From Pseudomonadota bacterium (lineage in GTDB: Bacteria > Pseudomonadota > Alphaproteobacteria > Reyranellales > Reyranellaceae), in contig JAFEFH010000025.1 of the NCBI GenBank assembly GCA_018240695.1, forward strand, positions 1-33,277: a stretch of 33,277 nt of DNA. Reading direction: 5' to 3'. A program made the translations under genes and the position numbers. The notes under the pieces were generated by a model. That model saw only the letters and a list, made by a program, of their open reading frames with translations, was not told where the DNA came from and made no database searches. Each line of letters opens with the position of its first letter. Position 1 is the first letter of the stretch. Shown here piece by piece: positions 1 through 8,117 of the stretch.

Positions 1-360
1 GACGCGCACGCCGAAGCCGCGCGCGATGGCGTCGAACAGCGCCACGTTGATCGCGGCCAGGCACGAGGTGAGCTGGTTGCCGACGCCCAGGTGATAGAGG
101 GCGTTGCGCAGGCGGGCCTCGACATGATCGAAGTCGAACACGCTCTGGCCGGTGAAGAACGGCTCGATCATGCGGAAGTATTCGCGGGTGACGAAGGGAT
201 TGCCGAACGCCTCGCCGATGCCCTTCACACTCTGGTCGGTCTCGATCTCGACCAGCCCGCTGTGACGCTTGAATCCGCCGCCGCGCGACATGCCGTAGGC
301 CTTCTCGGGCGCGAAGGCATATTCAAGTCCGATGAACGAAAGGCGCCGGATGGTCGGCAT
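1..360 (-). CDS. Mandelate racemase/muconate lactonizing enzyme family protein (N-terminal part, runs off window)
   Basis: This partial gene starts at an ATG (complement of 358-360) preceded by an AGGAG ribosome site seven bases upstream, and its frame stays open to base 1. The visible 120 residues match the N-terminal capping domain of the enolase superfamily: a beta-rich start (MPTIRRLSFIGLEY), a segment reading GLVEIETDQSVKGIGEAFG, then the helical stretch around residues 100-118 (AAINVALFDAIARGFGVRV) that corresponds to the family's 'VDIALWDLKGKALG' region. Enzymes of this family abstract a proton alpha to a carboxylate using a metal held in the C-terminal barrel. The barrel lies outside the window, so metal ligands and catalytic bases cannot be checked and the reaction (racemase, cycloisomerase or acid-sugar dehydratase) is open. 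It is transcribed divergently from the oxidoreductase at 421. A second superfamily member lies at 28030-29133. Confidence 0.8.
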   Translation of the reverse strand, partial: MPTIRRLSFIGLEYAFAPEKAYGMSRGGGFKRHSGLVEIETDQSVKGIGEAFGNPFVTREYFRMIEPFFTGQSVFDFDHVEARLRNALYHLGVGNQLTSCLAAINVALFDAIARGFGVRV

Positions 361-420
361 GGCAGCTCCTGCGAAAGGCGCGCTATGGTGGGACGCAAAC
401 TCGTCCGGAGGCAACCGCCA
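361..420. promoter_or_regulatory. Divergent intergenic region with two ribosome binding sites
   Basis: Sixty bases separate the divergent enolase-superfamily gene and the oxidoreductase operon, so promoters for both must lie here or just inside the genes. A GGAGG at 407-411 sits nine bases before the ATG at 421 and fixes that start. On the other strand AGGAG lies seven bases before the ATG at 360. I see no convincing -35/-10 pair. Confidence 0.4.
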
Positions 421-1431
421 ATGACCGTCCCCAAGACCCATCGCCGCGTCGTCCTCGTGCGCCGCCCGCCGGGCGAGCCGGCCGAGTCCGACTTCCGCGT
501 CGAAGAAGTGCCGACGCCGCAGCCGCGCCACGGCGAGGTGCTGGTGAAGGTGGCCTATCTCTCGCTCGATCCGTACATGCGCGGCCGCATGCGCGACGCC
601 GCCTCCTACTCCGCGCCGGTCGGGCTCGGCGAGGTGATGACCGGCGGCATCGTGGGCGAGGTCGTGGCCTCCCAGAACGACGCCTTCAAGGTGGGCGACG
701 TCGTCGAGGACCGGCTGGGCTGGCAGGAATATGCGATCGGCGGCGGCCCCTCGATGCGCAAGGTCGACGCCTCCCTGGCGCCGATCTCGACCGCCAACGG
801 CGTGCTCGGCATGCCGGGCATGACCGCCTATTTCGGCCTTTTGGAAGTCGGCAAGCCCAAGCCCGGCGAGACCATCGTGGTGTCGGCGGCCTCGGGCGCG
901 GTCGGCCAGGTGGTGGGACAGATCGGCAAGATCATGGGTTGCCGCGTCGTCGGCATCGCGGGCGGCGCCAGGAAGTGCGGCTTCGTGAAGGACGAGTTGG
1001 GCTTCGATGCCTGCCTCGACTACAAGGCCGAGAAGGACCTCGACGCGGCGCTGCGCGCCGCCTGCCCCAACGGCATCGATATCTACTTCGACAATGTCGG
1101 CGGCGAGATCTCCGACGCCGTGCTGCGCAACATCAACTTCTTCGGCCGGGTCGCGCTCTGCGGTTCGATCTCGCAATACAACGCCGCGAGCCCGCCGATG
1201 GGGCCGCGCCTGCTCGGCACTTTCGTCGGCAAGCGCGTCACCCTGCGCGGCTTCATCGTCACCGACTTCGCGGGCCTCTACGGTCCCGCGATGCGGCAGA
1301 TGGGCGAGTGGATCAAGGCTGGCAAGATCAAGTACCGCGAGGACATCGTGCAGGGCATCGACAAGGCGCCGCGCGCCTTCATCGGCCTGCTGCGCGGCGA
1401 GAACTTCGGCAAGATGCTGGTCAAGATGTAG
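421..1431 (+). CDS. NADP-dependent medium-chain oxidoreductase (leukotriene B4 12-hydroxydehydrogenase/CurA-like)
   Basis: This 336-residue protein is a zinc-free medium-chain dehydrogenase/reductase of the prostaglandin reductase (LTB4DH) type, which reduces activated C=C bonds of enones or enoyl compounds with NADPH. Residues 48-57 read SLDPYMRGRM, typical of the subfamily. The nucleotide-binding Rossmann fold begins around residue 152 with the glycine-rich SGAVGQVVG (158-166), and the C-terminal part carries the family's FGRVALCGSISQYN segment. An open frame continues upstream, but the ATG at 421 has a GGAGG nine bases before it and begins where homology to the family should begin. The stop at 1429-1431 directly abuts the ATG of the CoA-transferase. 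It is the first gene of a five-gene operon, and pairing with a CoA-transferase suggests acyl-CoA or enoyl intermediates, but the substrate is unknown. Confidence 0.9.
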   Translation: MTVPKTHRRVVLVRRPPGEPAESDFRVEEVPTPQPRHGEVLVKVAYLSLDPYMRGRMRDAASYSAPVGLGEVMTGGIVGEVVASQNDAFKVGDVVEDRLGWQEYAIGGGPSMRKVDASLAPISTANGVLGMPGMTAYFGLLEVGKPKPGETIVVSAASGAVGQVVGQIGKIMGCRVVGIAGGARKCGFVKDELGFDACLDYKAEKDLDAALRAACPNGIDIYFDNVGGEISDAVLRNINFFGRVALCGSISQYNAASPPMGPRLLGTFVGKRVTLRGFIVTDFAGLYGPAMRQMGEWIKAGKIKYREDIVQGIDKAPRAFIGLLRGENFGKMLVKM

Positions 1432-2615
1432 ATGAGCTACGACGCGCCCTTCGCCGGCCTCAAGGTCGTCGATCTCAGCCAGGGGATCGCCGGTCCCTAT
1501 TGCGCGATGCTGCTCGCGCAGCACGGCGCGGACGTGATCAAGGTCGAGGGCATCGGCGAGGGCGACTGGGCGCGCGCGCTCGGCGTCCGCCACGGGCCAC
1601 ACACCGCCTTCTCGATCATCGGCAACATGGGCAAGCGCAGCCTCTCGGTCGATCTCAAGAGCGCCGCGGGCAAAGAGGTGGTGTGGCGCCTGCTGAAGGG
1701 CGCTGACGTTTTCCTCGAAGGCTTCCGGCCCGGCGTGATCAAGCGGCTGGGCTTCGACTACGCGTCGGTGGCCGCGCGCGAGCCGCGCATCCTCTATCTC
1801 TCGATCTCGGGCTTCGGCCAGACCGGCCCGCTCGCCGAGCGCCCGGCGATGGATCCGGTGCTGCAAGCCTATACCGGCCTGATGAACGAGAACCGCGGCG
1901 AGGACGGCATTCCCCATCGCGTGCCGGTGATCGTGGTCGACATGTCGACCGCCCTCTACGCCTTCCAGGCCTTGTCCGCGGCGCTCTACGCGCGGCGCGA
2001 CGAGACGCGCGGCCGCTATCTCGACGTCAGCCTGATGCAGGCCGCGACCAACCTCCAGTCGATCCGCCTGATGGCCAACCACCTCGAAGGCGGCACGATG
2101 AAGCCGGGCGGTGCGCCGGCCGGCGTGTTCCAGACCGCCGACGGCTGGATGTCGATCCTGGCGATGAACGACCGCGACTATCGCGCGCTCTGCGCGGCGA
2201 TGGAGATGCCCGCCCTCGCCGACGATCCGCGCTTCGCCCAGCCGATGCTGCGGCTGGAGAACGACGCGGCGCTCTACGCATCGTGCGGCCCGCGATCGCG
2301 GCGCGCTCCAGCGCCGAGTGGAGCAGGCGCCTCACCGCCGCCAAGCTGATGCACGAGCGGCTGAATTCGTACGCCGACTTCGTCGAGCAGCCGCACGTGC
2401 GCGAGACCGGGCTGATCCAGTGGCTCGAACAGGCCGGCGTGAAAGACAAGGTGCCGACCCCGGCCGTGCCCGGAACGCCGCTGCCCCTCGCCGGCACGCC
2501 GCGCGCCGTCGCACCGGTGCCGGGCCAGCACACCGCGGCGATCCTGCGCGAGCACGGCTACGCCGACGCGGAGATTTCCGAGCTTCTCTCTCACGGAACG
2601 GTTGCCCAGGCATGA
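1432..2615 (+). pseudogene. Family III (CaiB/BaiF) CoA-transferase, interrupted by a one-base frameshift near 2280
   Basis: The first frame (1432-2349) encodes a clear class III CoA-transferase: N-terminal FAGLKVVDLSQGIAGPYCAMLLAQHGADVIKVE, a GKRSLSVDLK segment, and Asp170 in VVDMSTALYAFQ at the position of the catalytic aspartate of formyl-CoA transferase. After ...NDAALYA (about 2260-2280) the frame turns into an Arg/Pro/Ser-rich non-family tail. Reading continues in the frame offset by one missing base: IVRPAIAARSSAEW onward through 2615, ending with the usual C-terminal pattern (PGQHTAAILREHGYADAEISELL). Restoring one base at about 2279-2280 gives a 394-residue protein of normal length. 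There is no homopolymer at the break, so this is either a genuine recent inactivating deletion or an assembly error. The last codon overlaps the HutD start by four bases, so the true downstream end is intact. Confidence 0.85.
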
Positions 2616-3172
2616 CGACCAAGATCACCCCGATCACTCCGGCCGAGTACCGCCGCATCCCGTGGAAGAACGGCGGCGGCATCTCGACCGACATCGCGAC
2701 CGATGCCGCCACCGGCGGCGAGGTCTGGCGTTTCGGCCGCACGCCGATCCCCGTGCCCGGCCCGTTCTCCGACTATACCGGCTACGACCGCGTGCAGGTG
2801 CTGGTCGCGGGAGGCGGCATGGTGCTCGAGGGGCCGGACGGCGAGATCGACCTGCGCCAGCCCTTCGTCGTCGTCCGCTACAAGGGCGAGCTGCCGCTGG
2901 TCAGCCGGCTCGAGGCCGGGCCGGTCGAGGTCGTGAACCTGATCGGCCTGCGCGCCGAGGTGAAGGTCGATCTCCAGGTGCTGGACGCCGGCCAATCGCT
3001 GTCGCTGCCCAAGGGAATACACTTCGCCTACGCCCCGTCCGGCGCGGCGCGCGTCGCCGACCGCGACCTCTCGGACGATCACAGCTTGCGCATCGACGCG
3101 GCCGGCCCGACGATGCTGGCGTGCGGGGCGGGCCGCGTGCTGGTGGCCAGCATCGTCACCAGCATCATCTAG
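2612..3172 (+). CDS. HutD/Ves family protein
   Basis: This 186-residue protein belongs to the HutD (Ves) cupin-like family. The N-terminal signature PWKNGGGISTDIA (residues 17-29) followed by a WRFGRTPIPVPGPFSDYTGYDR segment is diagnostic of the family. HutD is often encoded with histidine utilisation genes and is thought to have a regulatory or formylglutamate-binding role, but its biochemistry is poorly defined and no hut genes occur here, so I infer no pathway. The ATG at 2612 overlaps the stop of the CoA-transferase by four bases (ATGA), implying translational coupling. A PanE-like reductase follows after sixteen bases. No signal peptide or membrane segment is visible, so it should be cytoplasmic. 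Confidence 0.85.
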   Translation: MTTKITPITPAEYRRIPWKNGGGISTDIATDAATGGEVWRFGRTPIPVPGPFSDYTGYDRVQVLVAGGGMVLEGPDGEIDLRQPFVVVRYKGELPLVSRLEAGPVEVVNLIGLRAEVKVDLQVLDAGQSLSLPKGIHFAYAPSGAARVADRDLSDDHSLRIDAAGPTMLACGAGRVLVASIVTSII

Positions 3173-3188
3173 GGGCGGAACAAGGGTC

Positions 3189-4112
3189 ATGCGGATCGCG
3201 GTGGTCGGCGCGGGCGGCGTCGGAGGCGGATACGGCGCGGCGCTGGCGCATGCCGGCGCGGACGTGACCTTCATCGCGCGCGGTGCCCATCTCGCGGCGA
3301 TGAAGGACCACGGCCTCAAGGTCGAGAGCCCGCGCGGCGACACGCACCTCGTTCCGACGCAGGCGACCGACGATCCCAGGAGCGTCGGGCCGGTCGACGT
3401 CGTGCTGTTCTGCGTCAAGCTGTGGGACGTCGAGAGCGCCGGCCGACAGATCAAGCCGCTGGTCGGGCCGGACACCGCGGTGATCCCGTTGCAGAACGGC
3501 ATCGACGCCTCGGAGCGGCTGGCGCCGATCCTGGGCCCGCGCGCGGTGATGGGCGGCGTCGCCAACATCAGCGCCACCATCGCGCGCCCCGGCGTGATCC
3601 GCCAGACCGGCACGGTGCTGCGCATGGTGTTCGGCGAGCTCGACGGCCGCCGCAGCCCGCGCGCCGAGGCGTTCGCGGCGCTGTGCGCCAGGGCCGGCAT
3701 CGACGGCGTGCTCAGCACCAACATCCTGGGCGAGCTCTGGATGAAGTTCATCCTGCTCGCCTCCAACGCCAGCCTGATGGCAGTGACGCGCCTGCCGATC
3801 GGCAAGCTGCGCGACGACCCCGACATCGCGCCGCTGTTCACCGTCGCGTACCAGGAAGTGCTCGACGTCGGCCGCGCGCGCGGCGTCGTCCTGCCCGACG
3901 ACGCCATCGAGCGGACGCTCCAGTTCAACCGCACGGTGCCGCCGCAGCTGATGGCCTCGATGGCCGTCGACCTGCTGCGCGGCAACCGCATCGAGCTGCC
4001 GTGGCTCTCGGGCAAGGTCGTCGAGCTCGGCCGCCAGCTCGGCGTGCCGACGCCGGTGCACCGGCTGCTCTACGCCACGCTGAAGCCGTACACGATGGGC
4101 GCCCCCGCATGA
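3189..4112 (+). CDS. 2-dehydropantoate 2-reductase family protein (ApbA/PanE-like)
   Basis: This 307-residue ketopantoate-reductase-fold enzyme has the N-terminal NAD(P)-binding motif GAGGVGGGYG (7-16), LQNG at 101-104 with the conserved Asn103, Lys186 in ELWMKFILLASN matching the catalytic Lys of PanE, and Glu269 in the RIELPWLSG segment matching the conserved Glu. Domains are an N-terminal Rossmann fold (about 1-165) and an all-helical C-terminal domain (about 175-300). True PanE makes pantoate for coenzyme A; many alphaproteobacteria carry several paralogues acting on other 2-keto acids. The catabolic-looking operon argues for a paralogue rather than the housekeeping enzyme, which is inference. 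The stop overlaps the ATG of the binding protein downstream by four bases. Confidence 0.88.
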   Translation: MRIAVVGAGGVGGGYGAALAHAGADVTFIARGAHLAAMKDHGLKVESPRGDTHLVPTQATDDPRSVGPVDVVLFCVKLWDVESAGRQIKPLVGPDTAVIPLQNGIDASERLAPILGPRAVMGGVANISATIARPGVIRQTGTVLRMVFGELDGRRSPRAEAFAALCARAGIDGVLSTNILGELWMKFILLASNASLMAVTRLPIGKLRDDPDIAPLFTVAYQEVLDVGRARGVVLPDDAIERTLQFNRTVPPQLMASMAVDLLRGNRIELPWLSGKVVELGRQLGVPTPVHRLLYATLKPYTMGAPA

Positions 4113-4849
4113 TCCGCTTCCTCCTCGCATCGCTGCTCGTCCTCCTGGCCGGCGCGGCGGCCGCCGACGACATCAAGGTGCTGGCCATCGTCGGCTACAA
4201 GCCGATGCTCAACGAACTCGTGCCGTCCTACGAGCGCCAGAGCGGCCATCACGTGACGCTCCAGCTCGACTCGCAGAGCGCCATCACGCGCCGCCTCGCC
4301 GCCGGCGAGACCTTCGACATCCTGATCACCACGCAGGAGGCGATCGAGAAACTGGCCGGCGAGAACCGGGTGATCGACGACTCGCTCCTGCTGCTCGCCA
4401 AGGTCGGCATCGGCGTCGCCACGCGCCTCAGCGATCCCTATCCCAACGTCTCCAACCTTGAGGTGCTGCGCCACACCCTGCTCCACGCCCGCGCCGTGGC
4501 CTATGCCAGCCCCAGCGCCGGCGGCGCCTTCTACCCGCAGCTCTTCCAGCGGCTGGGCGTGCTGAGCGAGGTCCAGCGCAAGAGCGTCACGGTGGTCGGC
4601 GCGCCCGCCGCCCAGCGCGTCGCGGCCAACCAGGCCGACGTGGCGCTGGCGCCGGCCAGCGAGATCGTGGGCGTGCCCGGCGTGCGCTTCGCCGGGCCGA
4701 TCCCCGCGACAGTGCAAAGCTACACGATCTACGCCGCCGCGATGGGACCGCGCGCGGCGACGTCGGACGCCGTCATGGGCCTGATGGCCTGGATGTCCAA
4801 CGTCGAGCTCGACCCGCTGCTGCGGTCCAAGGGCATGGAGATGCCCTAA
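4109..4849 (+). CDS. ModA-like substrate-binding protein (molybdate/extracellular solute-binding family)
   Basis: This 246-residue exported protein has a hydrophobic signal sequence (residues 1-19, likely cut after ...GAAAA) followed by a type II periplasmic binding fold. Visible family features are DSQSAITRRLAAGETFDILITT (about 54-75), resembling the 'G..a..I..G...Dv' region of ModA, and AYASPSAGGAFYPQLFQRLGV in the second lobe. No permease or ATPase of a molybdate system is adjacent; it is the last gene of the oxidoreductase/CoA-transferase operon and overlaps PanE by four bases. A molybdate role is therefore doubtful. ModA-like proteins that bind organic acids, or that act without a dedicated transporter, are plausible alternatives. 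The gene converges with the aminotransferase, with only four bases between their stops. Confidence 0.8.
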   Translation: MIRFLLASLLVLLAGAAAADDIKVLAIVGYKPMLNELVPSYERQSGHHVTLQLDSQSAITRRLAAGETFDILITTQEAIEKLAGENRVIDDSLLLLAKVGIGVATRLSDPYPNVSNLEVLRHTLLHARAVAYASPSAGGAFYPQLFQRLGVLSEVQRKSVTVVGAPAAQRVAANQADVALAPASEIVGVPGVRFAGPIPATVQSYTIYAAAMGPRAATSDAVMGLMAWMSNVELDPLLRSKGMEMP

Positions 4850-4853
4850 AGCC

Positions 4854-6131
4854 CTAGAGGGCCTTCAGCGACTCCGTCCACGCCGCGATCGTCAGGTCGA
4901 TGTCGGCCTGGGTGTGGGCGAGGCTCACGTAATACTTGGTCTCGCCCTTCATCAGGCCGCGCTCGCGCAGCAGCTTGTTGAACTTCGCCGCCATCGCCTT
5001 GTCGGCCTTCAGCGTGTCGCGATAGTCCTTCACCGGCTGGTCGGTGAACAGGATGTCGAACAGCGGCGGCTCGCCGATCACCTGCGCCTTCACGCCGTTC
5101 TTCTTCAGGAGATCCGACAGCGCCGCCATCAGCGTGCGGCCGGTCTTGAAGACCTGGTCGTAGGCGCCGGGCCGCTTCAGCACGTCGAGCGTGGCGAGGC
5201 CCGCGATCGAGGCCACGGGATTGCCCGACAGCGTGCCGACCTGGAACAGGAAGTCCTCGTCGGCCATCGCGAGCCGGTCGAAGTGCTTCATGATCTCGGC
5301 GTTGCCCGCGATCGCGGCCAGCGCGAAGCCGCCGCCCACGATCTTGCCCAAGGTGCAGAGATCGGGCGTCACGCCGTAATATTCCTGCGCGCCGCCATAG
5401 GCGAAGCGGAAGCCGGTCACGACCTCGTCGAAGATCAGCGGGATGCCGTGTTCCTTGGTGACCTTGCGCACGCCCTGGAGGAAGCCGGGCTTGGGCGGCA
5501 CGAGGCGCTGGAACGGCTCGACGATCACGCCGGCCAGCTCGTCCTTGTGCTCCTTGATCAGGCTCTCGAACATCTCGAGGTCGTTGAAGGCGCAGACCAG
5601 CATCTCGTCGGCCACGCTCTTGGGGATGCCCGCCGAATCAGGCGTCGCGCGCGGGAAGTTGCCGGGGTTCTTGGGCGCCAGCGACATCAGCGCATAGTCG
5701 CTCATGCCGTGATAGCCGCCCTCGAACTTCAGGATCTTGTCGCGCTTGCGGTAGGCGCGCGCGGCGCGCATCGCGTAGAGGTCGGCCTCGGTACCCGAGC
5801 AGACGAAGCGCACCTGCTCGGCGCACGGCACGGCCTCGCAGATCGCCTTGGCGAGCGCGATGCCGTGACGGTTGTTGCCGAAGTAGGTCGTGCCGAGCGG
5901 CACCTGCTCCTGGATCGCCTTGGTCACCTCGGGATGGGAATGGCCGATGAACATCGGCCCGGAGCCCAGCAGGAAGTCGACATACTCGCGTCCGGCCTCG
6001 TCCCAGATCCGCCCGGCCTTGCCTTCCTTCAGGATGACCTCGGCCGGCATGTTGCCGAAGCTGCCGCCCGGCAGGACCTTCTTGGCCTCGGCGACGAGAT
6101 CGGCGGTCGGATCGATAGTCTGGACGGACAT
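4854..6131 (-). CDS. Class III aminotransferase, glutamate-1-semialdehyde 2,1-aminomutase-like
   Basis: This 425-residue fold-type I PLP enzyme resembles HemL. It shows FVCSGTEADLYAMRAARAYRKRDKI (PLP phosphate-binding region), GGYHG, the cofactor-pyridine Asp235 in IFDEVVTGFRF, and Lys263 in TLGKIVGGGFALAAIAG as the Schiff-base lysine. The chosen ATG (complement of 6129-6131) is preceded by AGGAG six bases upstream; the frame is open further upstream, but that stretch overlaps the cupin gene. It forms a two-gene operon with the cupin (eight bases between). HemL is usually monocistronic and part of tetrapyrrole synthesis. Many environmental bacteria carry HemL-like paralogues acting on other amino acids or amines, and the cupin partner favours this, so I would not call it hemL. 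Confidence 0.85.
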   Translation of the reverse strand: MSVQTIDPTADLVAEAKKVLPGGSFGNMPAEVILKEGKAGRIWDEAGREYVDFLLGSGPMFIGHSHPEVTKAIQEQVPLGTTYFGNNRHGIALAKAICEAVPCAEQVRFVCSGTEADLYAMRAARAYRKRDKILKFEGGYHGMSDYALMSLAPKNPGNFPRATPDSAGIPKSVADEMLVCAFNDLEMFESLIKEHKDELAGVIVEPFQRLVPPKPGFLQGVRKVTKEHGIPLIFDEVVTGFRFAYGGAQEYYGVTPDLCTLGKIVGGGFALAAIAGNAEIMKHFDRLAMADEDFLFQVGTLSGNPVASIAGLATLDVLKRPGAYDQVFKTGRTLMAALSDLLKKNGVKAQVIGEPPLFDILFTDQPVKDYRDTLKADKAMAAKFNKLLRERGLMKGETKYYVSLAHTQADIDLTIAAWTESLKAL

Positions 6132-6139
6132 GAGAACTC

Positions 6140-6490
6140 CTATTCGATGGGAACGAAAATTGAGTGGCGCAGCTTGCCATCGATCGCCTTGGAGCAATGG
6201 CCCTTGCCGCTGGTGTCTTCGACGAGGATCACCTCGCCCGCGCCGATGGTGCGGGTCTCGCCGTCGCTCGCGGAAATCTGCACGCCGGCATCGAGGTTGA
6301 TGATGTATTGCCGACGCGGCGCCGGGTGCCAGTCGTAGTCGTAGCTGCCCGGCGTCTCGCGAAAGATGATGCCGGTCGCGGGCAGGGTCGCGGAGGTCCT
6401 GCCGCCGGGGCCCTTGTTCTTCCATTCGACTTCGATGTCACGGAAGTGAGTTTCGCCCTTTTCGTCGACATATAGGTTATGGATGCGCAT
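6140..6490 (-). CDS. Small cupin-domain protein
   Basis: This 116-residue single-domain cupin has a first motif around DYDWHPAPRRQYIINLDAGVQI (His55 as a possible metal ligand), the beta-turn GETRTIGAGEVILVEDTSGKGHCS (His98 in the second motif) and no other domain. Such proteins may be metal-dependent enzymes or metabolite sensors; the sequence does not decide. It starts at the ATG at 6490 with GGGAG upstream (in GGGAGAAAAAATC) and lies eight bases before the aminotransferase, so the two are probably co-transcribed. It could process or protect an intermediate of the aminotransferase reaction, which is inference from linkage only. It is divergent from the HAD phosphatase. Confidence 0.8.
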   Translation of the reverse strand: MRIHNLYVDEKGETHFRDIEVEWKNKGPGGRTSATLPATGIIFRETPGSYDYDWHPAPRRQYIINLDAGVQISASDGETRTIGAGEVILVEDTSGKGHCSKAIDGKLRHSIFVPIE

Positions 6491-6554
6491 GATTTTTTCT
6501 CCCGGCCCGAGGCTCGTCTCTTTACGTTTCCGGCGGACAGACTAGAACGAAAGC

Positions 6555-7217
6555 ATGTTCAGGAAACCCGTCAAGGCCGCGCTTTTCGACATGGATGGTC
6601 TGCTGATCGACAGCGAGGCGATCTACATCAAGGCGATGCAGGCCGCCGCCCGCAGCCTCGACCGCGAGATGTCGCTCGATTTCTGCCACTCGATGATCGG
6701 CATCCCGCGCGCCGAGTGCAACGTGATGATCCAGGAGCTCTACGGCGAGGGCTTCGACATCCACGAACTGCGCGCGGTCTATTCCGAGCATGTGCGCCGG
6801 ATGATGGAGGAGCGCGTGCCGATCAAGGCGGGCGTCGTCGAGGTGCTCGACCTGCTGGCCGCGCGCGGCCTGCCCTGCGGCGTCGCGACCTCGGCGCTGC
6901 GCGCCACCGCCGAGAGCCATCTCGGCCGCGCCGGCCTGCTGCCCCGCTTCGCCACCCTGGTGGCGCGCGACGACGTCGAGCGCGCCAAGCCCTTCCCCGA
7001 CATCTACCTCGAGGCCGCGCGGCGGCTGGGCGTGCCGCCCGGGAATTGCCTCGCCTTCGAGGATTCGAGCCCCGGCCTCACCGCCGCCCATGCCGCCGGC
7101 ACGATGGCGATCATGGTGCCCGACATCCTCCAGCCCAGCGACGAGGTGCGCGCCAAGAGCCTGCACGTCGCCGCCGACATGGTCGCGGTGGAACGCCTGC
7201 TGAAAGAGCACCTCTGA
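6555..7217 (+). CDS. HAD superfamily phosphatase (beta-phosphoglucomutase/Gph-like)
   Basis: This 220-residue haloacid dehalogenase-type hydrolase has all four HAD motifs: DMDGLLIDSE with nucleophile Asp12 and Asp14, Ser/Thr at 112-113 in VATSA, Lys145 in RAKPFPD, and the acidic pair Glu169-Asp170 in FEDSSPG. The helical cap between motifs I and II (about 20-85) marks subclass I, as in beta-phosphoglucomutase, phosphoglycolate phosphatase and YcjU/DOG-type sugar phosphatases. Retention of both aspartates is compatible with phosphatase or phosphomutase activity. The ribosome site (GAAAG) is weak. It stands alone between divergent cupin and convergent SDR genes, so context gives no substrate. 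Confidence 0.88.
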   Translation: MFRKPVKAALFDMDGLLIDSEAIYIKAMQAAARSLDREMSLDFCHSMIGIPRAECNVMIQELYGEGFDIHELRAVYSEHVRRMMEERVPIKAGVVEVLDLLAARGLPCGVATSALRATAESHLGRAGLLPRFATLVARDDVERAKPFPDIYLEAARRLGVPPGNCLAFEDSSPGLTAAHAAGTMAIMVPDILQPSDEVRAKSLHVAADMVAVERLLKEHL

Positions 7218-7344
7218 GACCTCCCTTTTCCCCGTTTTAGAAACAGGAAAATAAAACCGGACGGACTTCGATCAGAGGTCATCATAGGCGCCCTGCGCCA
7301 AATCCCCCATCTTGGTCACGTTCACCGATAAAACGCCGGCCCGC

Positions 7345-8049
7345 CTAGAACTTCTCGACCCACGGACGGACCTCGACCTCCCAGCTCCAGGCGCTGCGGT
7401 GCTGCATCAGGGTGCTCCAGTAGACCTCGGCGATGGCGTCCGGATCGAGGTAGCTGTCGGGCGCGTCGGCCGGCACCGGGCGGGCGGCGCTGCGGATGCC
7501 GCCGTCGATCACGAAGTGCGCCACGTGCACGCCCTTGGGCGCCAGCTCGCGCGCCATCGATTGCGCGAGCCCGCGCAGCGCGAACTTGCCCATGGCGAAG
7601 GTGGCCGACAGCGCGAAGCCCTTCACGCCGGCGGTGGCGCCGGAGAGCAGGATCGCGCCGTGGCCCTTTGGCACCATGCGCCTGGCGGCCTGCTGGGAGA
7701 CCAGGAAGGCGCCGAAGGCGCTGATCTCGACGGCGCGCTTCACCTCGTCGGGCGCGAGGTCGACGATCGAGCCGCGCACCCGCGAGCTCGCATTGTAGAC
7801 CACGACGTCCGGCGGCCCGCCCGCGGCCTCGACCGCCTCGAAGAGCGCTGCAACATCGGCGGCGTCGGCGGCGTTGCACCGGTGGACGGCCGCGCCCGTC
7901 TCCTTTGCCAGCGCCGCCAGCTTGTCGGTCTGGCGGGCCGCGATGGCGACCTTGAGGCCATTGGTGGCGAACAGGCGCGCCAGCGAGGCGCTGAGGCCGG
8001 GGCCGGCGCCCACGATGAGGGCGGATTTGAAGTGCGGTTTGTCGACCAT
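7345..8049 (-). CDS. SDR-family protein with Phe in place of the catalytic Tyr
   Basis: This 234-residue protein has a short-chain dehydrogenase fold: glycine-rich nucleotide loop VGAGPGLSASLA (13-24), N86-A-S in the NNAG position, Ser136 in LLSGATAG, and a C-terminal segment running FVIDGGIRS. At the place of the universal Y-x-x-x-K motif it reads F151-A-M-G-K155, followed by the usual FALRGLAQSMAREL, so the proton-donating Tyr is absent while Ser and Lys remain. Either it uses another donor or it is a nucleotide-binding non-oxidoreductase. The ATG at 8049 has GAGG seven bases upstream. It is a single gene, divergent from the DsbA-family gene and convergent with the HAD gene; the 127-base gap after it holds no strong terminator. 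Confidence 0.85.
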   Translation of the reverse strand: MVDKPHFKSALIVGAGPGLSASLARLFATNGLKVAIAARQTDKLAALAKETGAAVHRCNAADAADVAALFEAVEAAGGPPDVVVYNASSRVRGSIVDLAPDEVKRAVEISAFGAFLVSQQAARRMVPKGHGAILLSGATAGVKGFALSATFAMGKFALRGLAQSMARELAPKGVHVAHFVIDGGIRSAARPVPADAPDSYLDPDAIAEVYWSTLMQHRSAWSWEVEVRPWVEKF

Positions 8050-8117
8050 GAGGCGGCCTCGTTGTTCGGGGGATGTCGGGGGTATAGGCTAGACCAACTT
8101 TCGCGAAAGGACATGCC

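Noticed and set aside
7228-7260. AT-rich imperfect hairpin (CCGTTTTA with TAAAACCGG) after the HAD gene
   Set aside because: The stem needs a bulge, is mostly A-T pairs with a twelve-base loop and has no following T tract, so I do not call it a terminator.
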